Translations under genes and position numbers: made by a program | The notes under the pieces: generated by a model | What the model was told of the DNA's origin: nothing | Databases searched by the model: none | The model's input: the letters and a program-made list of their open reading frames with translations, nothing else | Shown: in pieces, positions 8,155 through 16,787 of the stretch | How the letters are laid out: the number at the start of each line of letters is the position of its first letter | Position numbering within the stretch: the stretch's first letter is position 1 | Source of the DNA: Bacteroidota bacterium | Lineage (GTDB): Bacteria; Bacteroidota; Bacteroidia; Bacteroidales; JAADGE01 | Length of the DNA: 35,491 bases | NCBI GenBank assembly: GCA_024277895.1 | Contig: JAJRUH010000022.1 | Location: 1 to 35,491, forward strand | Reading direction: 5' to 3'

Positions 8155-8247
8155 ATGAAGTTTGAAATAATAAAAAGAGATGCAGATTCAAAAGCAAAAA
8201 CAGGAGTTTTGCATACCGATCACGGAAAAATTTAAACTCCTATATTT
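8155..8247 (+). other. Detached 5' end of tgt, with in-frame stop
   Basis: Reading from the ATG at 8155 in the tgt frame gives 26 residues of a normal Tgt N-terminus (starts MKFEIIKRDADSK, ends TDHGKI), then TAA at 8233-8235, then TPIF and the ATG at 8248. Tgt homologues read through this point with a Gln- or Glu-like residue before TPIFMPVG, so the TAA looks like a point nonsense change (CAA or GAA to TAA) in an otherwise intact 376-codon gene. Confidence 0.85.
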
Positions 8248-9285
8248 ATGCCGGTAGGAACAATCGGCTCGGTTAAAGCAGTTCATCAAAAAGAATTGGA
8301 CGAAGATATAAAAGCTCAAATAATTTTGGGAAATACTTATCATTTGTATTTGCGTCCCGGAGTAAAAATTCTCGAACAAGCCGGCGGATTACACAAATTT
8401 ATGAATTGGAATAAACCGATTTTAACCGACAGCGGCGGATACCAAGTTTTTTCGCTTTCGGATATAAGAAAAATTACAGAAGAAGGGGTTCGATTCAGTT
8501 CACATATTGACGGGTCAAAACATTTATTCACACCTGAAAGCGTTGTAGAAACAGAACGTTCGATAGGTGCCGATATTATGATGGCTTTGGATGAATGTCC
8601 TCCGCATCCGGCAGATTATGAGTATGTTAAGAAATCTATGGAATTAACGCATCGCTGGCTTGAAAGAGGAGTAAAACATTTTAAAAAAACTTTCGGAAAA
8701 TACGGATATAAACAAGCATATTTCCCTATAGTACAGGGAGGAACATACAAAGACTTACGTTTGCAATCTGCCGAATTTATTGCATCTCAACAATGCGACG
8801 GAAATGCAATAGGCGGTTTGTCGGTAGGAGAACCCGTCGAAATGATGTATGAAATGATTGAATTGGTGAATACAGTATTGCCTGATGATAAACCGCGTTA
8901 TTTAATGGGTGTAGGTACACCTGAAAATATTTTGGAGGGTATTACTCTCGGAGTTGATATGTTTGATTGTGTAATGCCGACACGAAACGGCAGAAACGGA
9001 ATGTTGTTTACTTGGAAAGGTCGTATTAATATTAAAAATAAAAAATGGGAAAATGATTTTTCTCCTTTAGATGAATTCGGAACATCTTTTGTCGATAGTT
9101 TTTATTCAAAAGCATATGTGCGTCATTTGATGAAATCGCAAGAACGACTTGCTGCTCAAATTGCAAGTATTCATAACTTGGCTTTTTATTTGGAATTGGT
9201 AAGAGTTGCAAGAGAAAAAATAAATGACGGAACTTTTTCGCAATGGAAAAATAAGGCAATAAAACAATTATCTGTAAGGTTATAA
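8248..9285 (+). CDS. tgt: Queuine tRNA-guanine transglycosylase (interrupted; 345-residue open part)
   Basis: Tgt exchanges guanine 34 of the queuosine-family tRNAs for preQ1. The 345-residue frame holds the substrate-binding ILTDSGGYQVFS and the active-site segment GVDMFDCVMPTRNGRNG, VQGG and the SIHNL histidine. It starts at MPVGTIGSV, 31 codons inside the full gene, because a TAA at 8233-8235 cuts the original frame that begins at 8155. The product could be made by re-initiation 12 nt after the stop, or the gene may be dead. The zinc motif CxCxxC of the E. coli enzyme is absent (segment DEFGTSFVDSFYSKAY). The downstream kinase starts 4 nt after its stop, so they form an operon. Confidence 0.85.
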   Translation: MPVGTIGSVKAVHQKELDEDIKAQIILGNTYHLYLRPGVKILEQAGGLHKFMNWNKPILTDSGGYQVFSLSDIRKITEEGVRFSSHIDGSKHLFTPESVVETERSIGADIMMALDECPPHPADYEYVKKSMELTHRWLERGVKHFKKTFGKYGYKQAYFPIVQGGTYKDLRLQSAEFIASQQCDGNAIGGLSVGEPVEMMYEMIELVNTVLPDDKPRYLMGVGTPENILEGITLGVDMFDCVMPTRNGRNGMLFTWKGRINIKNKKWENDFSPLDEFGTSFVDSFYSKAYVRHLMKSQERLAAQIASIHNLAFYLELVRVAREKINDGTFSQWKNKAIKQLSVRL

Positions 9286-9289
9286 TATT

Positions 9290-10861
9290 ATGAGAAAAAA
9301 ATACATTCAATTATTAGTCGTTATTATGCTTATAACGATAGTGCTTTTAATTTTTGTGCAACTGGCATGGGTTGACAAAGCATTAATAATTGAAGAACAG
9401 GTATTTAAGGATAAAGTAAATAAATCACTTTTTGAGATTGTAAAAATTGCGGAGGAAAGAGAAGCTTTACTGCAAATAACCCACTCATCCGTACCGTTCG
9501 GGAAAGATACTTCTGATACAGGAAGTAAGTTTTTATTTGAGAAAAATTTTATTGAAGATGAAAATGACGTGAGTGAAGAAAAAGATTCACTTAATCGTGA
9601 TTCGATAAATGCAAAAAGAACAATCTATTATCTTAAAGGTGATTCTCTTTACAGAATTGATGCCGGTGTTCAGGATTCTTCAGGAAATTACAAAGAGTTT
9701 ACTCAAGATGATTTAAAAAAACGAATTATCGGAAATATCAGTAAAAAAACAATTTTTATTCAGGATATTTTAAATCGTCTAATTTCAAACGAAACATCCG
9801 TCGATAAACGTTTAGAAGCAGTTCAGATAAAACAAATAATAGCTAATGTGTTTAGTCATAACAAAATAAGTTATCAATATTTTTACGGAGTCAGAAACCA
9901 GGAAAATGAATTCTCGGTAAAATCTCCGGGATTTAATGCCGAGTCCTCAAATCATACCTATGAAATTCAATTATTTCCTAATGATATATTACCTTCAGAA
10001 TATTATCTTGTTGTGTATTTCAAAAGGAATAAGCATTTAATGCCTAAAGATATTCCGAAACAAATGATTATTTCAATTATTATTACAATTATTATTACAA
10101 TTACTTTTACCTTTATTATTTATCTTATTTTAAAACAAAGGAAACTCTCTGAATTGAAAAATGATTTTATTAATAATATGACACACGAACTTAAAACACC
10201 AATTTCAACAATTTCGTTAGCATCACAAATGTTGAATGACGATACTATTCATATTGATAAAAATAAAGTAGATTCGATAACAAAAATTATTAATGACGAA
10301 AGCAAACGCCTTGAATTCCAAATAGAAAAAGTATTGCAGATTTCTTTATTCGAAAAAGGAAATATTCATTTTAATATTCAGGATATTAATATACATGAAA
10401 TAATAGAAACTGCTGTGTTAAATACAGATATTAAAGTTAAAAACAAAGGCGGCAAAATAAGTAAAGAATTAAAAGCAGAAAAACATATAATTAAAGGGGA
10501 CAAACTGCATTTGACTAATATTTTCTTCAATTTAATTGATAATGCCGTTAAATATTCCAAAGAAGACAGACCTCCGAAAATTTTTGTAAAAACAGAAAAT
10601 TCTGAAAATAAAATAAAAATTATTATTTCAGATAACGGTATAGGTATTAATAAAGAAGGACAAAAAAAGATTTTTAATAAATTTTATCGAGTTCCGACCG
10701 GAAATGTACATGATGTAAAAGGTTTCGGATTAGGATTAAGTTATGTAAAAAGAATTGTTGACGAACACAACGGACATATTTCCGTAAAAAGTGAGTTGAA
10801 TGTCGGTACGGATTTCATTCTTTACTTTCCTTTATCTGAAACAAAAAATAAAATAAAATAA
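9290..10861 (+). CDS. rprX: Sensor histidine kinase, RprX-like
   Basis: A 523-residue two-component kinase. Two membrane helices (about 8-28 and 259-281) enclose a periplasmic sensor region of some 230 residues in which I recognise no domain. HisKA follows with phospho-acceptor H299 in MTHELKTPIS, then the ATPase domain: N-box NLIDNAVKY (N418), G1 D448-N-G-I-G, and G2 GFGLGLSY (478-485). Length and the paired regulator match RprX of Bacteroides fragilis (about 519 residues). It starts 4 nt after tgt, so it is co-transcribed. The stimulus is unknown. Confidence 0.93.
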   Translation: MRKKYIQLLVVIMLITIVLLIFVQLAWVDKALIIEEQVFKDKVNKSLFEIVKIAEEREALLQITHSSVPFGKDTSDTGSKFLFEKNFIEDENDVSEEKDSLNRDSINAKRTIYYLKGDSLYRIDAGVQDSSGNYKEFTQDDLKKRIIGNISKKTIFIQDILNRLISNETSVDKRLEAVQIKQIIANVFSHNKISYQYFYGVRNQENEFSVKSPGFNAESSNHTYEIQLFPNDILPSEYYLVVYFKRNKHLMPKDIPKQMIISIIITIIITITFTFIIYLILKQRKLSELKNDFINNMTHELKTPISTISLASQMLNDDTIHIDKNKVDSITKIINDESKRLEFQIEKVLQISLFEKGNIHFNIQDINIHEIIETAVLNTDIKVKNKGGKISKELKAEKHIIKGDKLHLTNIFFNLIDNAVKYSKEDRPPKIFVKTENSENKIKIIISDNGIGINKEGQKKIFNKFYRVPTGNVHDVKGFGLGLSYVKRIVDEHNGHISVKSELNVGTDFILYFPLSETKNKIK

Positions 10862-10903
10862 ATTTGACAAAAAATGTTAAACACATAAAAGGAATGATTT
10901 TCG

Positions 10904-10922
10904 CAGATAAGAATTTTATCTG
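10904..10922. repeat. Small dyad in the rprX-rprY gap
   Basis: CAGATAA, 5 nt, TTATCTG within the 118-nt space before rprY. No T run follows on either strand, so it is not a standard terminator; it could be an RNA hairpin or operator. No full promoter is seen in this gap. Confidence 0.3.
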
Positions 10923-10979
10923 AAAACAGTTAAACAATAATATTATTTGTAATCATTAAAAACCATAAATAAAAAAACT

Positions 10980-11678
10980 ATGAAGAAAATTAAAATTTTG
11001 TTAGCTGAAGACGATGTAAATCTGGGATCTTTACTGCAACAATATTTAGAAGCTAAAGATTTTGATACTCAACTATATACTGATGGTGAAGCCGCATATA
11101 ACGCATACATGAAAAATGAATTTGATTTGTGTATATTAGATGTGATGATGCCAAAAAAAGACGGATTTGAATTAGCAAAAAATTTTAAAGCCGTAAATGA
11201 TGCAGTCCCCGTAATTTTTCTTACGGCAAAAGTACTCAAAGAAGATGTTTTAAAAGGTTTTAAACTGGGTGCAGATGATTATATTACAAAACCTTTTAAT
11301 ATGGAGGAACTTCTTTATCGTATTGAGGCTGTTTTAAGACGATTCGGAAGAGAAATCGTTGAAGAACAATCTGTATTTCAGATAGGAACAATTCATTTTG
11401 ATTCTAATTCTCAGACAATAAAAACCGGAGATAATGCCGAAATTAATAAACTGACATCTAAAGAATCTGATTTGCTGAAATTACTCTGTCAATATCAAAA
11501 TTCTGTTATGCGCAGAGACTTTGCTTTGAAAGCAATATGGGGAGTCGATAATTATTTCAATGCCAGAAGTATGGATGTATATATTACTAAATTAAGAAAA
11601 ATACTGCAGGCCGATCCCAATATTAAAATAATTAATAAACACGGCGAAGGCTATAAATTAATTGTTGGTGAAGAATAA
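10980..11678 (+). CDS. rprY: OmpR-family response regulator, RprY-like
   Basis: A 232-residue two-domain regulator. The receiver (1-120) has D11/D12, phospho-acceptor D54 in LDVMMPKKDG, T82 and K104 in DDYITKPF. The winged-helix DNA-binding domain (about 133-230) includes NYFNARSMDVYITKLRK and ends HGEGYKLIVGEE, closely resembling Bacteroides RprY. RprY has been linked to stress responses in Bacteroides and Porphyromonas; the target genes here are not known. It lies 118 nt downstream of its kinase and 43 nt upstream of the enolase paralog, so the latter may be in the same transcript. Confidence 0.95.
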   Translation: MKKIKILLAEDDVNLGSLLQQYLEAKDFDTQLYTDGEAAYNAYMKNEFDLCILDVMMPKKDGFELAKNFKAVNDAVPVIFLTAKVLKEDVLKGFKLGADDYITKPFNMEELLYRIEAVLRRFGREIVEEQSVFQIGTIHFDSNSQTIKTGDNAEINKLTSKESDLLKLLCQYQNSVMRRDFALKAIWGVDNYFNARSMDVYITKLRKILQADPNIKIINKHGEGYKLIVGEE

Positions 11679-11721
11679 GAGTAAGTAATTGACCGTAAAT
11701 TGTTTATAAAATAAGAATATT

Positions 11722-12990
11722 ATGTCACAAATTTTGCAAATAAAAGCTCGTCAAATTTTAGATTCCTGCGGAAATCCGACTATTGAAACAGAAGTGATGA
11801 CAAATCAGGGAGTTACGGGAAGAGCGTCAGTTCCGTCAGGCACATCTGTCGGGAAATATGAAGCTGTTGAATTACGAGATAATGATAAAGGTTTTTTTCT
11901 GGGAAAAGGCGTATTGCGTGCTGTTTCTAATGTAAATAAGATTTTTGCAGAAGAATTAAAAGGAGCAAATATATTTGATCAAAGCGGTATTGATGCTGCT
12001 ATGATTGAGCTTGACGGCACAAAAGATAAATCAAATATCGGGTCAAACGCTGTTTTAAGTGTATCACTTGCCGTAGCACGAGCAGCTGCACACAGTACGG
12101 GACAAAGTTTGTTCAGATATATCGGCGGCGTTAATGCCGATACTCTACCTATACCGATGATGAATATTGTAAACGGCGGGAGTCAGGCTGATAATAATCT
12201 TGATATCCGGGAATTTATGATTATACCGCTTGGTGCACAACAATTTAGTGAAGCTTTAAGAACGGGTGCTGAAATTTTTCAACATTTAAAATTAGTTCTG
12301 AAGAAAAATAAATATTCCGTAAATGTAGGTAATGACGGAGGATTTGCCCCAAATTTAAAATCGCATGAAGAAGCGTTTGAATTGCTTTTGAAAGCTGTTG
12401 AAAATGCAGGTTATAAAGCCGGTAAAGATGTTGTATTTGCTGTAGATGCTGCAGCATCAGAATTTTACGACAAAAAGAAAAAGAAATATCATCTGAAATC
12501 TTTGAAAAAATATTTAAGTTCTGAAGAACTTATTAATTATTGGGATAAATTAACAGAAAATTATCCTATTGTATATTTGGAAGACGGCTTGCATAAGGAT
12601 GATTGGGCAGCTTGGAAAATATTGAATGAAAAAATCGGAGACCAAATCCAAATTGTGGGAGACGATTTATTTGTAACAAATCCTGAACGATTGATGAAAG
12701 GATTCGAAAATAATGCTGCAAATGCAATTGTAATAAAGCCAAATCAAATAGGAACTTTAACAGAAACAATTAACACCGTTAATTTAGCAAAGAAAAACGG
12801 ATATAATACAATTATCAGTCATCGTTCCGGAGAAACCGAAGATACTTTTATTGCAGAATTAGCCGTTGCATTAAATACCGGAATGATAAAAGCCGGGTCT
12901 TTATCAAGAACCGATCGCTTGGCAAAATATAACGAATTGCTGCGAATCGAAGAATTTTTGGGCATTTCGGCAAGGTACGGAATATTTTGA
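11722..12990 (+). CDS. Enolase paralog with altered active-site residues
   Basis: A full-length (422-residue) enolase-family protein with both domains. Retained: E164, metal ligands D242, E287 and D314, catalytic-base K339, H367-R368-S369 and K390. Changed compared with nearly invariant enolase motifs: DSRGNPT reads DSCGNPT (C16 for Arg), SGASTG reads SGTSVG (39-44), GGAHADN reads GGSQADN (Q155 for catalytic-loop His), and GDEGGF reads GNDGGF (D205 for the catalytic Glu, yeast E211). It may be a weak enolase, an enzyme with another substrate, or a moonlighting or structural protein; a standard enolase probably exists elsewhere in the genome. It follows rprY by 43 nt and converges on the LptF/G gene. 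Confidence 0.88.
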   Translation: MSQILQIKARQILDSCGNPTIETEVMTNQGVTGRASVPSGTSVGKYEAVELRDNDKGFFLGKGVLRAVSNVNKIFAEELKGANIFDQSGIDAAMIELDGTKDKSNIGSNAVLSVSLAVARAAAHSTGQSLFRYIGGVNADTLPIPMMNIVNGGSQADNNLDIREFMIIPLGAQQFSEALRTGAEIFQHLKLVLKKNKYSVNVGNDGGFAPNLKSHEEAFELLLKAVENAGYKAGKDVVFAVDAAASEFYDKKKKKYHLKSLKKYLSSEELINYWDKLTENYPIVYLEDGLHKDDWAAWKILNEKIGDQIQIVGDDLFVTNPERLMKGFENNAANAIVIKPNQIGTLTETINTVNLAKKNGYNTIISHRSGETEDTFIAELAVALNTGMIKAGSLSRTDRLAKYNELLRIEEFLGISARYGIF

Positions 12991-13021
12991 TTTAGAATTT
13001 GTTAAAGATATGTTTGAAAAT

Positions 13022-14101
13022 TTATTTCGGAGCAATACGGTATAAAAATACTGCTACAATTGTAAAAATAATATTAGGTGTCCAAGCTGCTAATATTGGT
13101 GAAAATCCTCCTTTTATAGAAAATTGTGCCGCAATTTGCATTAAAAATATATATACAAAACTGATTAATACTCCTATTCCTAATTTTAACCCGGCTCCGC
13201 CTTTGGTTTTTCTTGAAGCTAAAGATACACCGATTAAAGTTAATATGAAAGTTGAAAACGGAAATGCTGTTCTTTGCTGTTTTTCAATAATATAAGTATT
13301 AATATTGGACTCACCTCGCAGTTTCTTTTCGGCAATATATTTATTAAGTTCAAAATAATCCATTGTAGATTTTTCTGTATCTCGTCGCTTAAAATCTATG
13401 GGTGTAATATTTAATGCAGTATCAATCTTCATTCCTTTGGTAATAACATCTCTGTTCCGGTGTATTCTTCTTATATAATAATTATAAATTGTCCATTTAT
13501 TAATAGTACTGTCCCAAACTACTTTTTTCGACATTAGTTTAGAAATTAATTTATTGCCTTTGAAATGTTCTATTGAAAATTTATTTCCTGTGTTTGTTAA
13601 CGTATTAAAACTTTCCATATAAATAAAAATACCGGGACTGATTTGTTTGTGAATATTTCTCTCGCTGTTATAGTATGTCCCGTTTATGTATGTATTTTCA
13701 AAATTTAATCTTTCCCTGTTTGCCGGCGGAATTATAAAATTACTTAAGAAAAAAGAAGCAACCGCAAGAATGAGTGCAGAAATAAAATAAGGATACATTA
13801 ATCGCTGAAAACTTATTCCCGAACCGAGAATTGCAATAATTTCCGAATTATCAGCCATTTTTGACGTAAAAAAAACAACGCTTATGAAAACAAAAAGAAA
13901 TAAAAATAAATTGGTATAGAACGGAATAAAATTAAAATAATATCTGAAAATAATTTCATGCAAAGGAACTTGTTTTTCGATAAAAGCACCAATTTTTTCA
14001 GATATATCAATTACAACAGCTAAACTTATAATTAATATAATGGAAAAAATAAACGTTCCCAAAAATTTTTTTATAATATATCGATCAAGTATTTTAAGCA
14101 T
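13022..14101 (-). CDS. LptF/LptG-family permease (YjgP/YjgQ)
   Basis: A 359-residue inner-membrane protein of the lipopolysaccharide export permease family, which with the LptB ATPase moves LPS from the inner membrane towards the LptC/LptA bridge. It begins MLKILDRYIIKKFLGTF, typical of Bacteroidota members, with three N-terminal helices (about 13-33, 58-82, 100-125), a periplasmic jellyroll-like central part, and three C-terminal helices ending FTIVAVFLYRIAPK. The frame extends 35 codons upstream to 14206, but that extension would enter the EF-G2 terminator, so the ATG at 14101 is used. I cannot tell LptF from LptG. A single gene convergent with the enolase paralog (31-nt gap, no hairpin seen). 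Confidence 0.88.
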   Translation of the reverse strand: MLKILDRYIIKKFLGTFIFSIILIISLAVVIDISEKIGAFIEKQVPLHEIIFRYYFNFIPFYTNLFLFLFVFISVVFFTSKMADNSEIIAILGSGISFQRLMYPYFISALILAVASFFLSNFIIPPANRERLNFENTYINGTYYNSERNIHKQISPGIFIYMESFNTLTNTGNKFSIEHFKGNKLISKLMSKKVVWDSTINKWTIYNYYIRRIHRNRDVITKGMKIDTALNITPIDFKRRDTEKSTMDYFELNKYIAEKKLRGESNINTYIIEKQQRTAFPFSTFILTLIGVSLASRKTKGGAGLKLGIGVLISFVYIFLMQIAAQFSIKGGFSPILAAWTPNIIFTIVAVFLYRIAPK

Positions 14102-14190
14102 TAAATAATTTTTATTTATGAAACATTTCTTTTTCCGTAAAATTGTTTCAGCGATAAATTTTGTGTAAAAATATCTAAATAAAAGTAAAG

Positions 14191-14225
14191 CAAAAAATAA
14201 AAGCACTCAATAGAAGAGTGCTTTT
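14191..14225 (-). terminator. Rho-independent terminator after EF-G2
   Basis: AAAAGCACTC and GAGTGCTTTT form a perfect 10-bp stem around a 7-nt loop, and on the minus strand the hairpin is followed by TTTTATTTTTTG. It lies 22 nt beyond the EF-G2 stop codon and upstream of the LptF/G start. Confidence 0.88.
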
Positions 14226-14247
14226 GTAAAAATAGTATAAAATAAAA

Positions 14248-16407
14248 TTAATTTTCATCTTCTTCTTCGGCTTCGTGAGCTTTAATTAAGTCATTTTGAA
14301 TATCTCCCGGAACAGGAGCATATTCAGAAAATTCCATTTCAAAAGTAGCTCTTCCGCCCGAAATTGAACTTAAAGCTGTTGCGTATTTTGTAATTTCAGC
14401 CAAGGGTACTTTTGCCTTAATAACTTCAAATCCGTTGGCACTGCTCATACCCAAAATAATGGCTCTTCTTCCTTGAAGATCACTCATTACGTCTCCCATA
14501 TTTTCTGAAGGAACCATAACATCTAAATTATAAACGGGTTCTAAAATCTTGGGTCCGGCTTTTTTAAAGGCATCAGAAAATGCTTTAGAACCGGCAATTT
14601 TAAATGAAATCTCGTTTGAGTCAACATCATGCATCTTTCCGTCGTAAACCATAACACGAATATCTCTGGCATAGCTCCCGGTAAGCGGACCGTTTTCCAT
14701 TTTTTCCATTAATCCTTTTATAATTGCGGGCATATAGTTTTTGTCAATAACACCGCCGACAATACAGTTATAGAAAACCAACTTTCCGCCCCATTTCAAA
14801 TCAATAACATCTTCATCTCTGACATTTACGGTAATTTCTTTTCCGTTTAATTTATATGTACCCGGTTTCGCTTTCCCTTCTTCGTGGGGCTCAATAATCA
14901 TATGAACTTCTCCGAATTGTCCGGCACCGCCCGATTGTTTTTTATGACGATAATCTGCCTGAGCTGCTTTTGTAATTGTTTCTCTGTAAGGGATTTTAGG
15001 AGCAATAAATTCGGCTTCAACTTTAAAAATATTATCTAAATGCCATTTTAATGTATTCAAGTGGTGATCCCCTTGTCCGTGAATAATTAATTGCTTCAAT
15101 TCTTTGGAATACTCAAGAATATATGTAGGATCTTCGTCTCTTAATCGATGTAAATATTCACCTAATTTTTCTTCATCAGATTCGCTTAATGCTTTAATTG
15201 CTTTTCTGAATTTAGGATTCGGATAGTCAATATCCTTAAATTTAAAATCGCAGCCTTTTTCATTCAATGTGTCACCGTTTGACGTACTTTTTAATTTCAC
15301 GGTTGCACCTATATCTCCTGCAACAATTGAACTTATATTTTCTCTGTTTTTTCCGTTAGAAGCAAAAATTTGAGAAATACGTTCTTTGTTTTGATTACTT
15401 TGGTTTATTAAATCTTCATTTTCACTAATTTCTCCTGACATTACTTTAAAAAACAAAACTTCACCGAGATGTTCCTCAACACTTGTTTTAAAAACAAATA
15501 ATGATTTAGGACCGGCGGCATCCGGTTTAACCTCTTTTTCATCAGCAGTTATTATTGCAGGCATGTCTGCCGGTGAAGGTAAGGCATTTTGAATAAAATC
15601 GAGTAACCTGCGAGTACCCATATTTTGTTTTGCAGCCGTACATAAAACAGGGAACATTCCTCTATCCAAAATTCCTTTAAGAATTCCTTCTCTCATTTCA
15701 TCTTCTGTAAGCGTTTCTTTTTCAAAAAAAGTTTCCATTAAAGATTCATCATTCTCGGCTGCTGACTCAATTAATACCATTCTCAATTCTTGAGCTTTAT
15801 CTGCTTCTTCAGCCGGAATATCCAAAATTTCGGGATTGCTTCCGTCTGAAGCCCATTTATACATCTTCATCGTAATGAGATCTATAATTGAACTGAACTC
15901 AGAGCCTTGATTTACAGGATATTGTATGATTGTAATATTATTTGATAACTGTTCTTTGGCAAGCTCAATTGTTTTCTCAAAATTTGTTTTATCGTGATTT
16001 AAGTGATTCGCAATGATAATAACAGGTTTATGAAATTTTTCGGCTAATCTCCAATGAATTTCTGACCCTACTTCAATGCCGTTTTGAGTATTTAAAAAAA
16101 GTAAAGTAGTATCGGCAACAGATATTGAAGAAACAGCTCCTCCTATAAAATCAAGAGCACCGGGAGCATCTAAAATATTAATTTTTGTATTATTCCATTC
16201 GGTATGTAAAACGGATGAAAAAACAGAACCTTCTTGTTCGTGTTCTACAGGTTTATAGTCGGATAAAGTTGTTTTCGTATCAATACTTCCTCTTCTTTGA
16301 ATTTTTTTCCCTTCAAAAGCCATATTCTCGGCTAAAGTAGTTTTTCCGCTTCCGGCATGCCCTGCAAGAGCAATATTCCTGATATCTTTTGTCTTATAAA
16401 CTTTCAT
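14248..16407 (-). CDS. fusA2: EF-G paralog (EF-G2 type) lacking key GTPase residues
   Basis: A 719-residue five-domain EF-G homologue of the Bacteroides EF-G2 type (starts MKVYKTKDIRNIAL). The P-loop GHAGSGKTT (16-24) is present, but G3 reads D80-A-P-G-A84, so the catalytic His of DTPGH is missing, and G4 NKxD reads N134-H-L-N137. Domain IV retains KQSGGAGQFGEV. Bacteroides thetaiotaomicron EF-G2 is known to lack GTPase activity yet support translocation and gut colonisation; by homology this one should also act without efficient GTP hydrolysis. It has its own promoter and terminator and is divergent from the cluster that carries canonical fusA. Tetracycline-resistance proteins are excluded by the overall sequence pattern. 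Confidence 0.92.
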   Translation of the reverse strand: MKVYKTKDIRNIALAGHAGSGKTTLAENMAFEGKKIQRRGSIDTKTTLSDYKPVEHEQEGSVFSSVLHTEWNNTKINILDAPGALDFIGGAVSSISVADTTLLFLNTQNGIEVGSEIHWRLAEKFHKPVIIIANHLNHDKTNFEKTIELAKEQLSNNITIIQYPVNQGSEFSSIIDLITMKMYKWASDGSNPEILDIPAEEADKAQELRMVLIESAAENDESLMETFFEKETLTEDEMREGILKGILDRGMFPVLCTAAKQNMGTRRLLDFIQNALPSPADMPAIITADEKEVKPDAAGPKSLFVFKTSVEEHLGEVLFFKVMSGEISENEDLINQSNQNKERISQIFASNGKNRENISSIVAGDIGATVKLKSTSNGDTLNEKGCDFKFKDIDYPNPKFRKAIKALSESDEEKLGEYLHRLRDEDPTYILEYSKELKQLIIHGQGDHHLNTLKWHLDNIFKVEAEFIAPKIPYRETITKAAQADYRHKKQSGGAGQFGEVHMIIEPHEEGKAKPGTYKLNGKEITVNVRDEDVIDLKWGGKLVFYNCIVGGVIDKNYMPAIIKGLMEKMENGPLTGSYARDIRVMVYDGKMHDVDSNEISFKIAGSKAFSDAFKKAGPKILEPVYNLDVMVPSENMGDVMSDLQGRRAIILGMSSANGFEVIKAKVPLAEITKYATALSSISGGRATFEMEFSEYAPVPGDIQNDLIKAHEAEEEDEN

Positions 16408-16460
16408 CGGATATTTATTTAAAATTTTATTAGATAAAACATTATTTTTTTAAGTGCCGA

Positions 16461-16491
16461 CAAAAATAATAAAAAAATAATAATATTCAAG
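16461..16491 (-). promoter_or_regulatory. Promoter of EF-G2
   Basis: On the minus strand CTTG (16491-16488), then 19 nt, then TATTTTTG (16468-16461), a match to the TTG-N19-21-TAnnTTTG pattern. The predicted leader is about 50 nt. Confidence 0.65.
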
Positions 16492-16787
16492 TTTTGATAT
16501 CGTATTACAGTTTATGTTGATATGTTATATAATATTCTTTGCATATAAAAAGAGATTAATACAGTGATGTTGCAATGAGATTGATACAGGTAAATCTCTG
16601 TGGTATCCGATAATTAAAATATATACTTTAACCCCTTTAGAGACAAATTTGCTTCTGTCTTTTTTTGAAAATACCTATGCTCCTTTTTTATAATACGTTC
16701 TTTCTTTTTAATTTATAAACAGATATCTGCTATTTTTGGTAAATATCATCCGCATTTCAGCAAAATTTAAAATTTTCTAAAAAAACT

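Noticed and set aside
8096-8197. 34-residue N-terminal extension of the rhomboid gene
   Set aside because: It overlaps the start of tgt and contains the likely rhomboid promoter; the remaining 236 residues are a complete rhomboid protein.
8233-8235. TAA read as glutamine through an alternative genetic code
   Set aside because: Most other genes in the window end at TAA with normal family lengths, so reassignment is not credible.
12999-13295. Plus-strand 98-codon ORF after the enolase paralog
   Set aside because: Antisense to the C-terminal helices of the LptF/LptG permease, which explains its composition.
14248-16407. EF-G paralog as a tetracycline-resistance ribosomal protection protein
   Set aside because: The sequence follows Bacteroides EF-G2 throughout, and the G domain is degenerate, whereas TetM/TetQ types need an active GTPase.
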